Positions 26,609-35,712 of a DNA stretch of 64,000 bases are shown one piece after another. Position 1 is the stretch's first letter. Every line of letters begins with the position of its first letter. The notes beneath the pieces were generated by a model. The model saw only the letters and a list, made by a program, of their open reading frames with translations, ran no database searches and was not told the origin of the DNA. The DNA comes from Oxalobacteraceae bacterium AB_14 (GTDB lineage: Bacteria; Pseudomonadota; Gammaproteobacteria; Burkholderiales; Burkholderiaceae_D). The stretch covers positions 2,296,801 to 2,360,800 of the forward strand of contig KB906724.1 in the NCBI GenBank assembly GCA_000381565.1, given 5' to 3'. A program made the translations under genes and the position numbers.

Positions 26609-26685
26609 GGGCGGTTAGTTCAGCTGGTTAGAATACTTGGTCGACATCCAAGGGGTCGCAGATTCGAATTCTGCACCGCCCACCA
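26609..26685 (+). tRNA. tRNA-Val (anticodon GAC), copy 2
   Basis: Identical in all 77 bases to the copy at 26475, with encoded CCA and the same C at position 33. It is separated from copy 1 by a 57-base spacer and probably co-transcribed with it. Confidence 0.92.
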
Positions 26686-26792
26686 GAACATGTAAGAGCG
26701 AGAAAGGCAATCCGGTTATGACACCGCGAACTACTACCAAGCTTTGGGAGTGACGCTAGTCGATCGGGATTCTTTTGCTTAAAAAAAGAGAA

Positions 26793-26817
26793 AACGCGGC
26801 TAGCCCGCGTTTTTTTT
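26793..26817 (+). terminator. Rho-independent terminator after the tRNA pair
   Basis: Arms AACGCGG and CCGCGTT with a short loop are followed by eight T. It lies 107 bases after the second tRNA and 67 before thrS. Confidence 0.85.
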
Positions 26818-26883
26818 CGTCCGCGTTTTTATTGTCATTCTTTTGTACCACTACCTGGCGCCCGCGCCGAAATGGAGATCGTT

Positions 26884-28791
26884 ATGCTTTCAGTTCGCCT
26901 TCCTGATGGTTCTGCCCGTGAATTCGACGGCCCAGTCACCGTTGCACAAGTGGCGTCCAGCATCGCAACTAGCCTGGGCAAGGCCGCGCTGGCCGGCAAG
27001 GTCGATGGCAAAGTGGTGGATACCTCTTTCCTGATCGAGAAAGATTCCGACCTGGCCATCATCACCGACAAAGACCCTGAAGGCCTGGACGTGATCCGTC
27101 ACTCCACCGCCCACTTGCTGGCCTACGCCGTCAAGGAGCTGTTCCCCGATGCGCAAGTGACCATCGGCCCGGTCATCGAAAACGGTTTCTACTACGACTT
27201 CTCGTACAAACGTCCGTTCACGCCTGACGACCTGGTCGCCATCGAAAAGAAAATGGCCGAGCTGGCCAAGAAGGACGAGCCGGTCACCCGCAAGGTGCTG
27301 CCGCGCGACGAAGCCGTCGCCTACTTCAAGTCCATCGGCGAAGCCTACAAGGCCGAGATCATCTCGTCGATTCCCGCCGACCAGGACGTGTCGCTGTACA
27401 CCGAAGGCGGCTTCACCGACCTGTGCCGCGGCCCGCACGTGCCGTCGACCGGCAAGCTGAAAGTGTTCAAGCTGATGAAGCTGGCCGGCGCCTACTGGCG
27501 CGGCGACAGCAAGAACGAAATGCTGCAGCGCGTCTACGGCACCGCCTGGGTCAAGAAGGAAGACCAGGAGCAGTACCTGTTCCAGCTGGAAGAGGCGGAA
27601 AAGCGCGACCACCGCAAGCTGGGCAAGCAGCTGGACTTCTTCCACTTCCAGGACGAGGCGCCGGGCCTGGTGTTCTGGCATCCCAAGGGCTGGACCATCT
27701 GGCAGCAGGTTGAGCAATACATGCGCAACAAGTACCAGGTCAACGGCTACCAGGAAGTGAAGGCGCCGCAGATCCTGGACTCCAGCCTGTGGGGCAAGAC
27801 CGGCCACTGGGACAACTACCGCGAAAACATGTTCGTCACGGAGTCGGAAAACCGCTCCTACGCGCTGAAGCCGATGAACTGCCCGGGCCACGTGCAGATC
27901 TTCAACAGCAATATGCGCTCGTACCGCGACTTGCCGCTGCGCTACGGCGAGTTCGGCCAGTGCCACCGCAACGAGCCTTCGGGCGCGCTGCACGGCATCA
28001 TGCGCGTGCGCGGCTTCACCCAGGATGACGGCCACATCTTCTGCACCGAAGAGCAGATCGAGCCGGAAGTGGTGGCTTTCCACACGCAGGCGATGGAAGT
28101 CTACAAGGACTTCGACTTCAACAACATCGAAGTCAAGCTGGCGCTGCGTCCGGACAACCGCATCGGCACCGACGAGGTGTGGGACGAGGCCGAGGACGCG
28201 CTGCGTTCGGGTCTGCGCGCCTGCGGCGTGAGCTGGACCGAATTGCCGGGCGAGGGCGCGTTCTACGGTCCCAAGATCGAATACCACCTGAAGGATTCGC
28301 TGGGCCGCCCATGGCAGGTCGGCACCATGCAGGTCGACTTCTTCATGCCGGAGCGCCTGGGCGCCGAATATGTGGCGGCCGACAACAGCCGCCAGGTGCC
28401 GGTCATGCTGCACCGCGCGATCGTCGGCTCGATGGAGCGCTTCATCGGCATCCTGATCGAGAACTACGCGGGCGCCTTGCCGGCGTGGCTGGCGCCGGTC
28501 CAGGTATCGGTGCTGAACATCTCCGACGCGCAGGCCGAATATGTGGCGCAAGTGGCTGAAAAGCTGCGCCGGAGCGGGTTCCGCGTGCAGACCGATTTGC
28601 GCAACGAGAAAATAACCTATAAAATACGTGAACATTCCGTCCAAAAACTGCCCTACATCCTTGTAGTCGGCGATAAAGAGCGGGATGCCAATACCGTGGC
28701 TGTGCGGGCACGGGGCAATGTCGATTTGGGCGTCATGTCCATCGATGCCCTGATCGAGCGACTTCAGCAAGACGTCGCCAACAAAGCCTGA
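26884..28791 (+). CDS. thrS: Threonyl-tRNA synthetase
   Basis: ThrS charges tRNA-Thr. The 635-residue product has an N-terminal TGS domain ([20 protein letters not shown]), an editing domain ([20 protein letters not shown] with Hxxx[20 protein letters not shown]), the class II core ([46 protein letters not shown]) and an anticodon-binding domain. The ATG at 26884 has GGAG eight bases upstream (itself inside an earlier in-frame ATG at 26872). It opens the translation operon. Confidence 0.97.
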   Translation: MLSVRLPDGSAREFDGPVTVAQVASSIATSLGKAALAGKVDGKVVDTSFLIEKDSDLAIITDKDPEGLDVIRHSTAHLLAYAVKELFPDAQVTIGPVIENGFYYDFSYKRPFTPDDLVAIEKKMAELAKKDEPVTRKVLPRDEAVAYFKSIGEAYKAEIISSIPADQDVSLYTEGGFTDLCRGPHVPSTGKLKVFKLMKLAGAYWRGDSKNEMLQRVYGTAWVKKEDQEQYLFQLEEAEKRDHRKLGKQLDFFHFQDEAPGLVFWHPKGWTIWQQVEQYMRNKYQVNGYQEVKAPQILDSSLWGKTGHWDNYRENMFVTESENRSYALKPMNCPGHVQIFNSNMRSYRDLPLRYGEFGQCHRNEPSGALHGIMRVRGFTQDDGHIFCTEEQIEPEVVAFHTQAMEVYKDFDFNNIEVKLALRPDNRIGTDEVWDEAEDALRSGLRACGVSWTELPGEGAFYGPKIEYHLKDSLGRPWQVGTMQVDFFMPERLGAEYVAADNSRQVPVMLHRAIVGSMERFIGILIENYAGALPAWLAPVQVSVLNISDAQAEYVAQVAEKLRRSGFRVQTDLRNEKITYKIREHSVQKLPYILVVGDKERDANTVAVRARGNVDLGVMSIDALIERLQQDVANKA

Positions 28792-28828
28792 TCGCACAGT
28801 TCTTCATTAGATTTTAAAAGGAATCACC

Positions 28829-29350
28829 ATAGCTACTGACAAGTCGCATCGCATCAATGGCGAAATCACTGCCCCTGAAATGCGTTTAAGTGGGGTCGAT
28901 AACGAGGCTCTCGGTATCGTGACTTTGGCCGAAGCCTTCCGCCTGGCGGAAGAGGCAAACGTCGACCTGGTCGAGATCGCGCCTACCGCGGTCCCGCCAG
29001 TGTGCCGTTTGATGGACTACGGCAAATTCAAGTATTCGGAGCAGAAGAAGGCTCACGAAGCGAAATTGAAGCAGAAAATCATCGCCGTGAAGGAAGTCAA
29101 ATTCCGTCCCGGTACTGATGACGGCGACTACAATATCAAGCTGCGCAACCTCATCAAGTTCCTCGATGAAGGCGACAAAACCAAGATCACGCTGCGTTTC
29201 CGCGGCCGCGAAATGGCGCACCAGGATATTGGCTTCCGTATGCTGGAGCGCCTGAAAGCCGATCTGGAGCCATACGGTCAGGTCGAGCAGTTCCCGAAGA
29301 TGGAAGGCCGCCAGATGATCATGGTCCTTTCGCCTAAGAAAAAGAAGTAA
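28829..29350 (+). CDS. infC: Translation initiation factor IF-3, probable ATA start
   Basis: IF-3 keeps ribosomal subunits apart and proofreads the start codon. In-frame homology begins before the first ATG (28880), with a start that must be non-ATG: the reading ([19 protein letters not shown]) opens at an ATA at about 28829 behind AAAAGGA. The rest is full length (about 173 residues; [23 protein letters not shown], ending LSPKKKK). Rare starts on infC allow autoregulation by IF-3 discrimination. The exact base of the start should be checked. Confidence 0.88.
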   Translation: MATDKSHRINGEITAPEMRLSGVDNEALGIVTLAEAFRLAEEANVDLVEIAPTAVPPVCRLMDYGKFKYSEQKKAHEAKLKQKIIAVKEVKFRPGTDDGDYNIKLRNLIKFLDEGDKTKITLRFRGREMAHQDIGFRMLERLKADLEPYGQVEQFPKMEGRQMIMVLSPKKKK

Positions 29351-29372
29351 TACCCCGCACAGCGCTGCGGCC

Positions 29373-29402
29373 GGGGTCTGACCCCGCACGGGGTCAGACC
29401 CC
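29373..29402. repeat. Perfect inverted repeat between infC and rpmI
   Basis: GGGGTCTGACCCC and GGGGTCAGACCCC flank GCAC, giving perfect 13-base arms. Each arm is itself nearly palindromic. It lies 23 bases after the infC stop and just before a terminator-like hairpin. I see no other copy in the window. Confidence 0.8.
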
Positions 29403-29418
29403 TTGGTCGTGGGGTAAA

Positions 29419-29446
29419 TAAAGGGCGCTTGCGGGCGCCTTTTATT
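29419..29446 (+). terminator. Terminator or attenuator after infC
   Basis: A GGGCGCT/GGCGCC stem extended by A-T pairs is followed by TTTTATTTT. It separates thrS-infC from the rpmI promoter; with the adjacent inverted repeat it may reduce read-through. Confidence 0.65.
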
Positions 29447-29474
29447 TTATGGTGCAGAATTGCGGCAACTGGTC

Positions 29475-29607
29475 TATAATCACCGGCTGTTGTAATGTAG
29501 TGGACTCGCATCCGCTGCAAAAACAAGTGAAAGCAGGCATCTAAGTGTGACGTAGTGTCGCCACCTGCAATCCTGTTTGATATGGAGCTACCCGAGGGTA
29601 GATTGCT
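29475..29607 (+). promoter_or_regulatory. rpmI-rplT promoter and structured leader
   Basis: A perfect TATAAT (29475-29480) with a poor -35 element probably drives rpmI-rplT. The following leader of about 120 bases ends in a hairpin CTACC-CGAG-GGTAG (29588-29601) that holds the GAGGG ribosome site nine bases before the rpmI ATG. In other bacteria ribosomal protein L20 represses rpmI through its leader; here this is inference from structure. Confidence 0.5.
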
Positions 29608-29805
29608 ATGCCAAAAATGAAAACCAAAAGCTCCGCGAAAAAACGTTTTCGCGTGCGTCCAGGTGGTACTGTTAAGAGTGGTCACGCTTTCAAGCGCCAC
29701 ATTCTGACCAAGAAGACCACCAAATCGAAGCGCCAACTGCGCGGTATCACGAACGTTGATGCGTCTGACGTGAAGTCCGTCATGCGCATGATGCCAACCG
29801 CTTAA
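29608..29805 (+). CDS. rpmI: 50S ribosomal protein L35
   Basis: The 65-residue basic protein ([20 protein letters not shown] start, [15 protein letters not shown]) is full-length L35. It is 21 bases ahead of rplT. Codon use is less GC-biased than surrounding genes, as expected for a highly expressed ribosomal gene. Confidence 0.98.
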   Translation: MPKMKTKSSAKKRFRVRPGGTVKSGHAFKRHILTKKTTKSKRQLRGITNVDASDVKSVMRMMPTA

Positions 29806-29826
29806 TCTCACAACTAAGGAGTTACT

Positions 29827-30186
29827 ATGCCTAGAGTAAAACGTGGGGTTACAGCTCGTGCCCGTCATAAAAAAGTATTAAACATGGCCAAGGGTTACCG
29901 CGGTCGTCGCAGCAAGGTATACCGTGTTGCCAAGCAAGCAGTTATGCGCGCTGGCCAATACGCTTACCGCGACCGTCGTAACAAGAAGCGCGTCTTCCGC
30001 CGCCTGTGGATCGCTCGTATCAACGCCGCTTCCCGTGAGCATGGCGTGACGTACAGCGTCTTCATGAATGGTCTGAAGAAAGCTTCGATCGAACTGGACC
30101 GTAAAGTCCTGGCCGATATGGCAGTGATGGACAAGCCAGCGTTCGCTGCGATTGTCAACGCTGTGAAAGCAAAAATCGCTGCTTAA
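29827..30186 (+). CDS. rplT: 50S ribosomal protein L20
   Basis: The 119-residue product is full-length L20: [60 protein letters not shown]20 is needed early in 50S assembly and in other bacteria represses its own operon. A GGAG lies six bases upstream of the ATG. Confidence 0.98.
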   Translation: MPRVKRGVTARARHKKVLNMAKGYRGRRSKVYRVAKQAVMRAGQYAYRDRRNKKRVFRRLWIARINAASREHGVTYSVFMNGLKKASIELDRKVLADMAVMDKPAFAAIVNAVKAKIAA

Positions 30187-30235
30187 TACGCATTGATTTG
30201 GACGCGCGATCCCGGCAACGGGTCGGCGACTGAGA

Positions 30236-30269
30236 ACGGGGCAAAGGTTGAAACCTGTGCCCCGTTTTT
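30236..30269 (+). terminator. Terminator or attenuator between rplT and pheS
   Basis: Perfect 8-base arms ACGGGGCA (30236-30243) and TGCCCCGT (30258-30265) are followed by TTTTTG. I looked for a Phe-rich leader peptide of the E. coli pheM kind and saw none, so it may simply end the ribosomal unit or attenuate pheST. Confidence 0.75.
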
Positions 30270-30290
30270 GATTGAGGATAAGAAAAACGC

Positions 30291-31310
30291 ATGGACTCCC
30301 TGGAACAACTCGTCGCCTCAGCAGTGCAGGATTTCGACGCGGTCAAAGATGACGCCGCCGCACTGGAAAATGCCAAAGCCAAATATCTGGGCAAGACCGG
30401 CCAGATCACCGAATTGATGAAGGGTCTGGGCAAGCTCGACCCTGAAGCGCGCAAGGCGCAGGGCGCCCTGATCAATGCTGCCAAGGGGCAGATTGAAGCG
30501 GCGCTGACGGCCCGGCGCGACGCGCTGGCCGACGCCCAGATGCAAACCCGCTTGAACGCCGAGGCCATCGATGTCTCGCTGCCTGGCCGCGGTCGCGCCG
30601 GCGGCGGCATCCACCCGGTGATGCGGACCTGGGAGCGGGTCGAGGAGATCTTCCGCTCGATCGGTTTCGACGTGGCCGACGGCCCCGAGATCGAGAACGA
30701 CTGGACCAATTTCACGGCGCTCAACAGCCCGGAAAACCATCCGGCCCGTTCGATGCAGGACACCTTCTACATCGAAGGCAACGACAGCGAAGGCAAGCCG
30801 CTGCTGCTGCGCACGCACACCAGCCCGATGCAGGTGCGCTACGCCCGCAGCCACACGCCGCCGATCAAGGTGATCGCGCCGGGCCGCACCTATCGCGTCG
30901 ACAGCGACGCCACCCACTCGCCGATGTTCCACCAGGTCGAAGGCCTGTGGATCGCCGAGAACATCAGCTTCGCCGACCTCAAGGGTGTGTACCTGAACTT
31001 CGTCAAGGCCTTCTTCGAGACCGACGACCTGCAGGTGCGCTTCCGTCCGTCGTACTTCCCGTTCACCGAGCCTTCGGCCGAGATCGATATCGCCTTCGGT
31101 TCCGGTCCGCTCAAGGGCCGCTGGCTGGAGATTTCCGGTTCGGGCCAGGTGCATCCGTCGGTGGTGCGCAACTTCGGCCTCGACCCGGAAAAGTACATCG
31201 GCTTCGCCTTCGGCTCCGGCCTGGAGCGCCTGACGATGCTGCGCTACGGCGTCAGCGACCTGCGCCTGTTCTACGAAGGCGACCTGCGCTTCCTGAAGCA
31301 GTTCAACTGA
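30291..31310 (+). CDS. pheS: Phenylalanyl-tRNA synthetase alpha subunit
   Basis: PheS forms the catalytic half of the heterotetramer that charges tRNA-Phe. The 339-residue product has an N-terminal coiled coil (residues 1-90) and the class II core ([37 protein letters not shown]; motif 3 [18 protein letters not shown]). GAGGATAAG precedes the ATG. pheT follows after a REP-type repeat. Confidence 0.98.
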   Translation: MDSLEQLVASAVQDFDAVKDDAAALENAKAKYLGKTGQITELMKGLGKLDPEARKAQGALINAAKGQIEAALTARRDALADAQMQTRLNAEAIDVSLPGRGRAGGGIHPVMRTWERVEEIFRSIGFDVADGPEIENDWTNFTALNSPENHPARSMQDTFYIEGNDSEGKPLLLRTHTSPMQVRYARSHTPPIKVIAPGRTYRVDSDATHSPMFHQVEGLWIAENISFADLKGVYLNFVKAFFETDDLQVRFRPSYFPFTEPSAEIDIAFGSGPLKGRWLEISGSGQVHPSVVRNFGLDPEKYIGFAFGSGLERLTMLRYGVSDLRLFYEGDLRFLKQFN

Positions 31311-31323
31311 TACGGATATCGTC

Positions 31324-31402
31324 GTCATTCCCGCGAAAGCGGGAATCCATGCTGAGGTGATTTCGCCCGTGTTCTATGGATTCCCGCCTGCGCGGGAATG
31401 AC
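31324..31402. repeat. Paired inverted REP-like element, copy 2
   Basis: The left palindrome GTCATTCCCGCGAAAGCGGG and the right palindrome ATTCCCGCCTGCGCGGGAAT face each other across a spacer starting CCATGCTGAGG. Total span is 79 bases, as in the copy at 59120. It lies inside the pheS-pheT operon, 13 bases after the pheS stop and 26 before the pheT start, so it is transcribed. Confidence 0.88.
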
Positions 31403-31428
31403 GGCGGCGATAACTAGAAAGACTGACT

Positions 31429-33867
31429 ATGCAATTCTCCGAAAACTGGCTCCGTACCATGGTCGATCCGAAGATGACTTCGGACGAACTGGCCCATCTG
31501 CTGACGATGTCCGGCCTGGAAGTGGAAGAAGTCGAAGCCGTGGCGCCGCCGTTCTCCAACGTGGTTGTCGGCCACGTGCGCGACATGGCCAAGCATCCGA
31601 ACGCGGACCGCCTGAACGTCTGCCAGGTCGATGTCGGCACCGGCACCCTGCTCAACATCGTCTGCGGCGCGCCCAATGTGCGCCCGGGCCTGAAGGTCGT
31701 GTGCGCGATGGCCGGCGCCATCCTGCCGCCCGGCGCCGACGGCAAGCCGTTTGAAATCAAGGTTGGCCAGCTGCGCGGCGTCGAGTCGCAGGGCATGCTG
31801 TGCTCGGCCAAGGAACTGAAATTGTCGGAAGAGGGCAGCGGCCTGATGGAACTGCCGGACGACGCGCCGGTCGGCCAGAATTTCCGCGACTACTACGCGC
31901 TCAACGACCTCAAGTTCACCATCAAGCTGACCCCGAACAAGGCGGACTGCCTGTCGGTGCTGGGCGTGGCGCGCGAAGTGTCGGCGCTGACCGGCGTCGC
32001 GCTGCACCTGCCGTCGTTCCGTCCCGCAGTCGTCAACAGCGCCGAAGTGCTGCCGGTGAAGATCTCGGCGCCGAACCTGTGCGGCCGCTTCTCCGGCCGC
32101 GTGATCCGCAACTTGAACGCCAAGGCCGCCACGCCGGACTGGATGAAGCAGCGCCTCGAGCGCAGCGGCCAGCGCTCGGTGTCGGCGCTGGTGGACATCT
32201 CCAACTACGTGATGCTGGAGCTGGGCCGTCCGTCGCACGTGTTCGACCTGGCCAAGATCCACGGCGGCCTGAACGTGCGCTGGGGCAAGGCCGGCGAAAC
32301 GCTCAAGCTGCTGAACGGCAACACCGTCAGCGTCGACGAATGGGTCGGCGTGATCTCGGACGACAAGGAAATCGAATCGCTGGCCGGCATCATGGGCGGC
32401 GATTCCACCGCCGTCTCGCTGGAGACCGAGGCTATCTACCTGGAAGCGGCGTTCTGGTGGCCGAGCGCCATCCAGGGCCGCGCCCGCAAATACAACTTCT
32501 CGACCGACGCGGCGCACCGCTTCGAGCGCGGCGTCGACTACGCCACCACGGTCGAGCACATCGAGCGCATCACCTCGCTGCTGATCGAAATCTGCGGCAC
32601 GCCGACCACGCAGGTCGGCCCGGTCGACGACCAGATCGTCAACCTGCCGAAGCGCGCGCCGGTGCAGATGCGCACCGCCCGCGCCCAGAAAGTGATCGGC
32701 GTGGCGCTGGACGATCAGACCATCGCCGACATCTTCACCCGCCTGGCGCTGCCTTTTACGTTAGCCGACGGCCCGAACGGGGGAGTATTCTCGGTGACCT
32801 CGCCGTCGTACCGCTTCGACATCGAGATCGAGGAAGACTTGATCGAGGAAGTCGCGCGCGTCTACGGTTTCGAGAACATCCCGACCGTGGCGCCGGTGGC
32901 CGCCAACACCATGATCATCGCGCCGGAAAACACCCGCTCGCTGTTCGCGGTGCGCCACCAGCTGGCCGACCTGGGCTTCCAGGAAGTGGTCAATATGAGC
33001 TTTGTGGAGTCGGCCTGGGAGCAGGACTTCGGCGGCAACGCCACCCCGATCAAGCTGCAGAACCCGATCGCCAGCCAGATGAACGTGATGCGCTCGACGC
33101 TGATCGGCAGCCTGGTGGCCAATGTGCGCTACAACCTGAACCGCAAGACCAGCCGCGTGCGCCTGTTCGAGATCGGCGCCATCTACCTGCGCGACGACAG
33201 CGTGGCCGACGGCCCGCTGACCGTGGCCGGCTACCACCAGCCGAAACGCGTCGCCGCCATGGCCTACGGCAACGTGGCCGACGAGCAGTGGGGCCAGGAC
33301 AACCGCCAGGTCGACTTCTTCGACCTGAAGGCCGACCTGGAGCATCTGTTCGCGCCGCTGTCGCTGCGCTTCGTCAAGGCGGAACACCCGGCGCTGCATC
33401 CGGGCCGCTCGGCGCACGTGCTGCTCGATGGCAAGGTCATCGGCTTCATCGGCGAACTGCACCCGCGCTGGCTGCAAAAGTATGAGCTGCCGCACGCGCC
33501 GGTGGTGTTCGAGGTGGATGCTGTTGCCTTGCAGCAACGATCCGTGCCAGAATACGCGGAAATCTCCAAGTTCCCGGGCGCCACGCGCGATCTGGCGGTG
33601 GTGGTCAAGCAAGACGTTCCGGCGCAGGATTTGCTGGACGCATTTAATGCTGCCGTGCAAATGAGTCCACAGGGCAAGATCGTGCAAGCCATTGTTTTGT
33701 TTGATGAATATCGGGGCAAAGGACTGGAGGCGGACGAAAAATCGCTTGCTTTCCGCTTTAGCTTGCAAGATACTCAAAATACGCTGCAAGACGATGTGGT
33801 GGAGGCCGTGATGGCCGCCGCCGGCGCAGCCGCCCAGCTGCAACACGGCGCCCGCTTGCGCACCTGA
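31429..33867 (+). CDS. pheT: Phenylalanyl-tRNA synthetase beta subunit
   Basis: PheT binds tRNA and edits misacylated Tyr-tRNA-Phe. The 812-residue product has an N-terminal tRNA-binding OB fold ([35 protein letters not shown]), B3/B4 editing and B5 domains, a catalytic-like core, and a C-terminal FDX-ACB domain ([37 protein letters not shown]). Full length. Confidence 0.98.
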   Translation: MQFSENWLRTMVDPKMTSDELAHLLTMSGLEVEEVEAVAPPFSNVVVGHVRDMAKHPNADRLNVCQVDVGTGTLLNIVCGAPNVRPGLKVVCAMAGAILPPGADGKPFEIKVGQLRGVESQGMLCSAKELKLSEEGSGLMELPDDAPVGQNFRDYYALNDLKFTIKLTPNKADCLSVLGVAREVSALTGVALHLPSFRPAVVNSAEVLPVKISAPNLCGRFSGRVIRNLNAKAATPDWMKQRLERSGQRSVSALVDISNYVMLELGRPSHVFDLAKIHGGLNVRWGKAGETLKLLNGNTVSVDEWVGVISDDKEIESLAGIMGGDSTAVSLETEAIYLEAAFWWPSAIQGRARKYNFSTDAAHRFERGVDYATTVEHIERITSLLIEICGTPTTQVGPVDDQIVNLPKRAPVQMRTARAQKVIGVALDDQTIADIFTRLALPFTLADGPNGGVFSVTSPSYRFDIEIEEDLIEEVARVYGFENIPTVAPVAANTMIIAPENTRSLFAVRHQLADLGFQEVVNMSFVESAWEQDFGGNATPIKLQNPIASQMNVMRSTLIGSLVANVRYNLNRKTSRVRLFEIGAIYLRDDSVADGPLTVAGYHQPKRVAAMAYGNVADEQWGQDNRQVDFFDLKADLEHLFAPLSLRFVKAEHPALHPGRSAHVLLDGKVIGFIGELHPRWLQKYELPHAPVVFEVDAVALQQRSVPEYAEISKFPGATRDLAVVVKQDVPAQDLLDAFNAAVQMSPQGKIVQAIVLFDEYRGKGLEADEKSLAFRFSLQDTQNTLQDDVVEAVMAAAGAAAQLQHGARLRT

Positions 33868-33966
33868 GCCGGCAGCCAAGATTGTTGTAAAATCATTATT
33901 TGTCGACCATTTGGGAGTCCGGCCTTTGCCGGACTCATTCGTTCTTAGATAAGGCAGGGCAGGAAA

Positions 33967-34380
33967 ATTAATAATAACGACGTAGATTCCGCCGTACTCC
34001 AATCCGCATTGGCTGCCGATTTGCATCGGGCCATGCAGGTGGCCAAGGTACGCCAGGATGCAGAAAAAGATTTGCCTACGCTGACCAAGGCGGAGCTGGC
34101 CGAGCTGTTGTTCGAACAGGTCGGCCTGAACAAGCGCGAGGCCAAGGATATGGTGGAAACCTTCTTTGACGAGATCCGCAACGCGCTCGAGCGCGGCGAG
34201 GCCGTCAAGTTGTCCGGTTTCGGCAATTTCCAGCTGCGCGACAAGCCGCAGCGTCCGGGCCGCAACCCGAAGACCGGCGAGGAAATCCCGATCACGGCGC
34301 GCCGCGTGGTGACTTTCCATGCCAGCCAAAAACTCAAGGGCATGGTCGAAGAGACTAATCCGATGGCGCGCGCCGCCTGA
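33967..34380 (+). CDS. ihfA: Integration host factor alpha subunit, ATT start
   Basis: IHF-alpha bends DNA with IHF-beta. The conserved core ([53 protein letters not shown]) is preceded in frame by ATT AAT AAT AAC GAC GTA behind AGGAAA, giving a 137-residue protein starting [20 protein letters not shown]. No ATG or GTG lies in this part; the only alternative is a TTG at 34009. The extension before the core is longer than in E. coli (99 residues). It follows pheT by about 100 bases, the standard place for ihfA. Confidence 0.9.
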   Translation: MNNNDVDSAVLQSALAADLHRAMQVAKVRQDAEKDLPTLTKAELAELLFEQVGLNKREAKDMVETFFDEIRNALERGEAVKLSGFGNFQLRDKPQRPGRNPKTGEEIPITARRVVTFHASQKLKGMVEETNPMARAA

Positions 34381-34396
34381 GTGAGACTGAGCCGTG

Positions 34397-34813
34397 ATGA
34401 ATGACCGCCTCGCCAAATCCGAACTGGTTGTGCTGCCGCCGATCCCGGCCAAGCGCTATTTCACGATCGGTGAAGTGAGCGAGCTGTGCGGCGTCAAGCC
34501 GCACGTGCTGCGCTACTGGGAGCAGGAATTCACGCAGCTCAAGCCGGTCAAGCGACGTGGCAACCGCCGTTACTACCAGCACCACGAGGTGCTGTTGATA
34601 CGCCGCATACGGGAACTGCTGTACGAGCAGGGTTTCACCATCAGCGGCGCCCGCAATAAGCTCGACAGCCGTGCGTATGATGGCGCGGCGGCGGAGTATG
34701 ATGGCGGCTTGGCTGTCAACGGCGCGCCGGCGGCGGACGTTCCTGTTCCGCTGGACCGGAAAATGATACGCGGCGAATTGCTGGCGATATTGGCGTTGCT
34801 CAGGCAATCCTAG
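34397..34813 (+). CDS. MerR-family transcriptional regulator
   Basis: The 138-residue product has a MerR winged helix (YFTIGEVSELCGVKPHVLRYWEQEFTQLKP) and a second helix pair (HHEVLLIRRIRELLYEQGFTISGARNKL), with a short low-complexity C-terminus and no metal-binding cysteines, so its ligand is unknown. It follows ihfA by 16 bases, an arrangement conserved in Burkholderiales as far as I recall. An in-frame GTG one codon earlier is possible. Confidence 0.9.
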   Translation: MNDRLAKSELVVLPPIPAKRYFTIGEVSELCGVKPHVLRYWEQEFTQLKPVKRRGNRRYYQHHEVLLIRRIRELLYEQGFTISGARNKLDSRAYDGAAAEYDGGLAVNGAPAADVPVPLDRKMIRGELLAILALLRQS

Positions 34814-34956
34814 CTTTTACTGCTGCCGCGCGGTGCGGCTAGCGGCTTGATTGCTGCTATAATTTCAACATTATTCACATCAGCTACGCTGATAGACGGT
34901 GGCGTGAAGTCCGGTGGGGCCCATGGCGCGACAGCCGGACAATACGAGGGGAAACA

Positions 34957-35589
34957 ATGATACGCGTTGCCATTTGTGACGACCATCAGATAGTCAGAGC
35001 AGGTTTCAAACAGATTTTTTCGTCGTCGGAAGATTTCGACGTGGTGGCCGAAGCCGGTACCGGCCGCGAAGCGCTGGATATCGCGCGGCGCGAGATTTGC
35101 GACGTGCTGTTGCTGGACATCGCCATGCCCGACCAGAGCGGCATCGACACCTTGCGCACCATCCGCCAGGGCCAGCCGGATCTGCCGGTGCTGATCCTGT
35201 CTGGCTATCCGGCGCAGCAGTATGCGCTGAACCTGTTCAAAATGGGCGCCAACGGCTACCTGAACAAGGAGTGCGAGGCCGACGAGCTGATCACCGCCGT
35301 GCGCACCGTGTTCCAGGGGCGCCGCTATGTCAGCTCGACCGTCGGCGAACTGCTGGCGCAAAGCTTCGACCGCGATCCGAACACGGCGCTGCATACCGAA
35401 TTGTCGGACCGCGAGTTCCAGGTCTTCCTGCGCCTGGCGCGCGGCGCCACCGTGTCGGACATCGGCGTGGCGCTGTCGCTGAGCATCAAGACCGTCAGCA
35501 CCTACCGCACCCGCATCATGGAAAAAATGGGCATGCAGTCGAATTCCGACCTGACCTACTACGCGATGAAGAACAATTTATTGGATTGA
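34957..35589 (+). CDS. NarL/FixJ-family response regulator
   Basis: The 210-residue product has a receiver domain (VAICDDHQIVRAGFKQIF; phospho-acceptor Asp in LLLDIAMPDQSG; Lys in NGYLNKE) and a C-terminal LuxR helix-turn-helix (LSDREFQVFLRLARGATVSDIG, SIKTVSTYRTRIMEKM). GAGGGG lies upstream of the ATG. A TATAAT at 34858-34863 may be its promoter. It is followed by a CHASE3 histidine kinase, its probable partner. Confidence 0.93.
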   Translation: MIRVAICDDHQIVRAGFKQIFSSSEDFDVVAEAGTGREALDIARREICDVLLLDIAMPDQSGIDTLRTIRQGQPDLPVLILSGYPAQQYALNLFKMGANGYLNKECEADELITAVRTVFQGRRYVSSTVGELLAQSFDRDPNTALHTELSDREFQVFLRLARGATVSDIGVALSLSIKTVSTYRTRIMEKMGMQSNSDLTYYAMKNNLLD

Positions 35590-35648
35590 CCCCGCCGGGG
35601 CGCGCACCATTGCGGCGTGCTCCAAACGCATCCCTTTCCTCATCGGTC

Positions 35649-35654
35649 TATAAT
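35649..35654 (+). promoter_or_regulatory. -10 box of a probable promoter for the CHASE3 kinase
   Basis: A perfect TATAAT lies 59 bases before the kinase ATG, inside the 123-base gap after the response regulator gene. The -35 region is poor, so confidence is limited. Confidence 0.45.
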
Positions 35655-35712
35655 TCGGCTAGCGTGGCGTATGTCCGCCCCGGATCAAACCTTGTGAAGG
35701 AAACTCATCAGG

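Noticed and set aside
30187..30290. Phe-rich leader peptide of the pheM kind
   Set aside because: No start codon with a run of Phe codons is visible; only a terminator hairpin.
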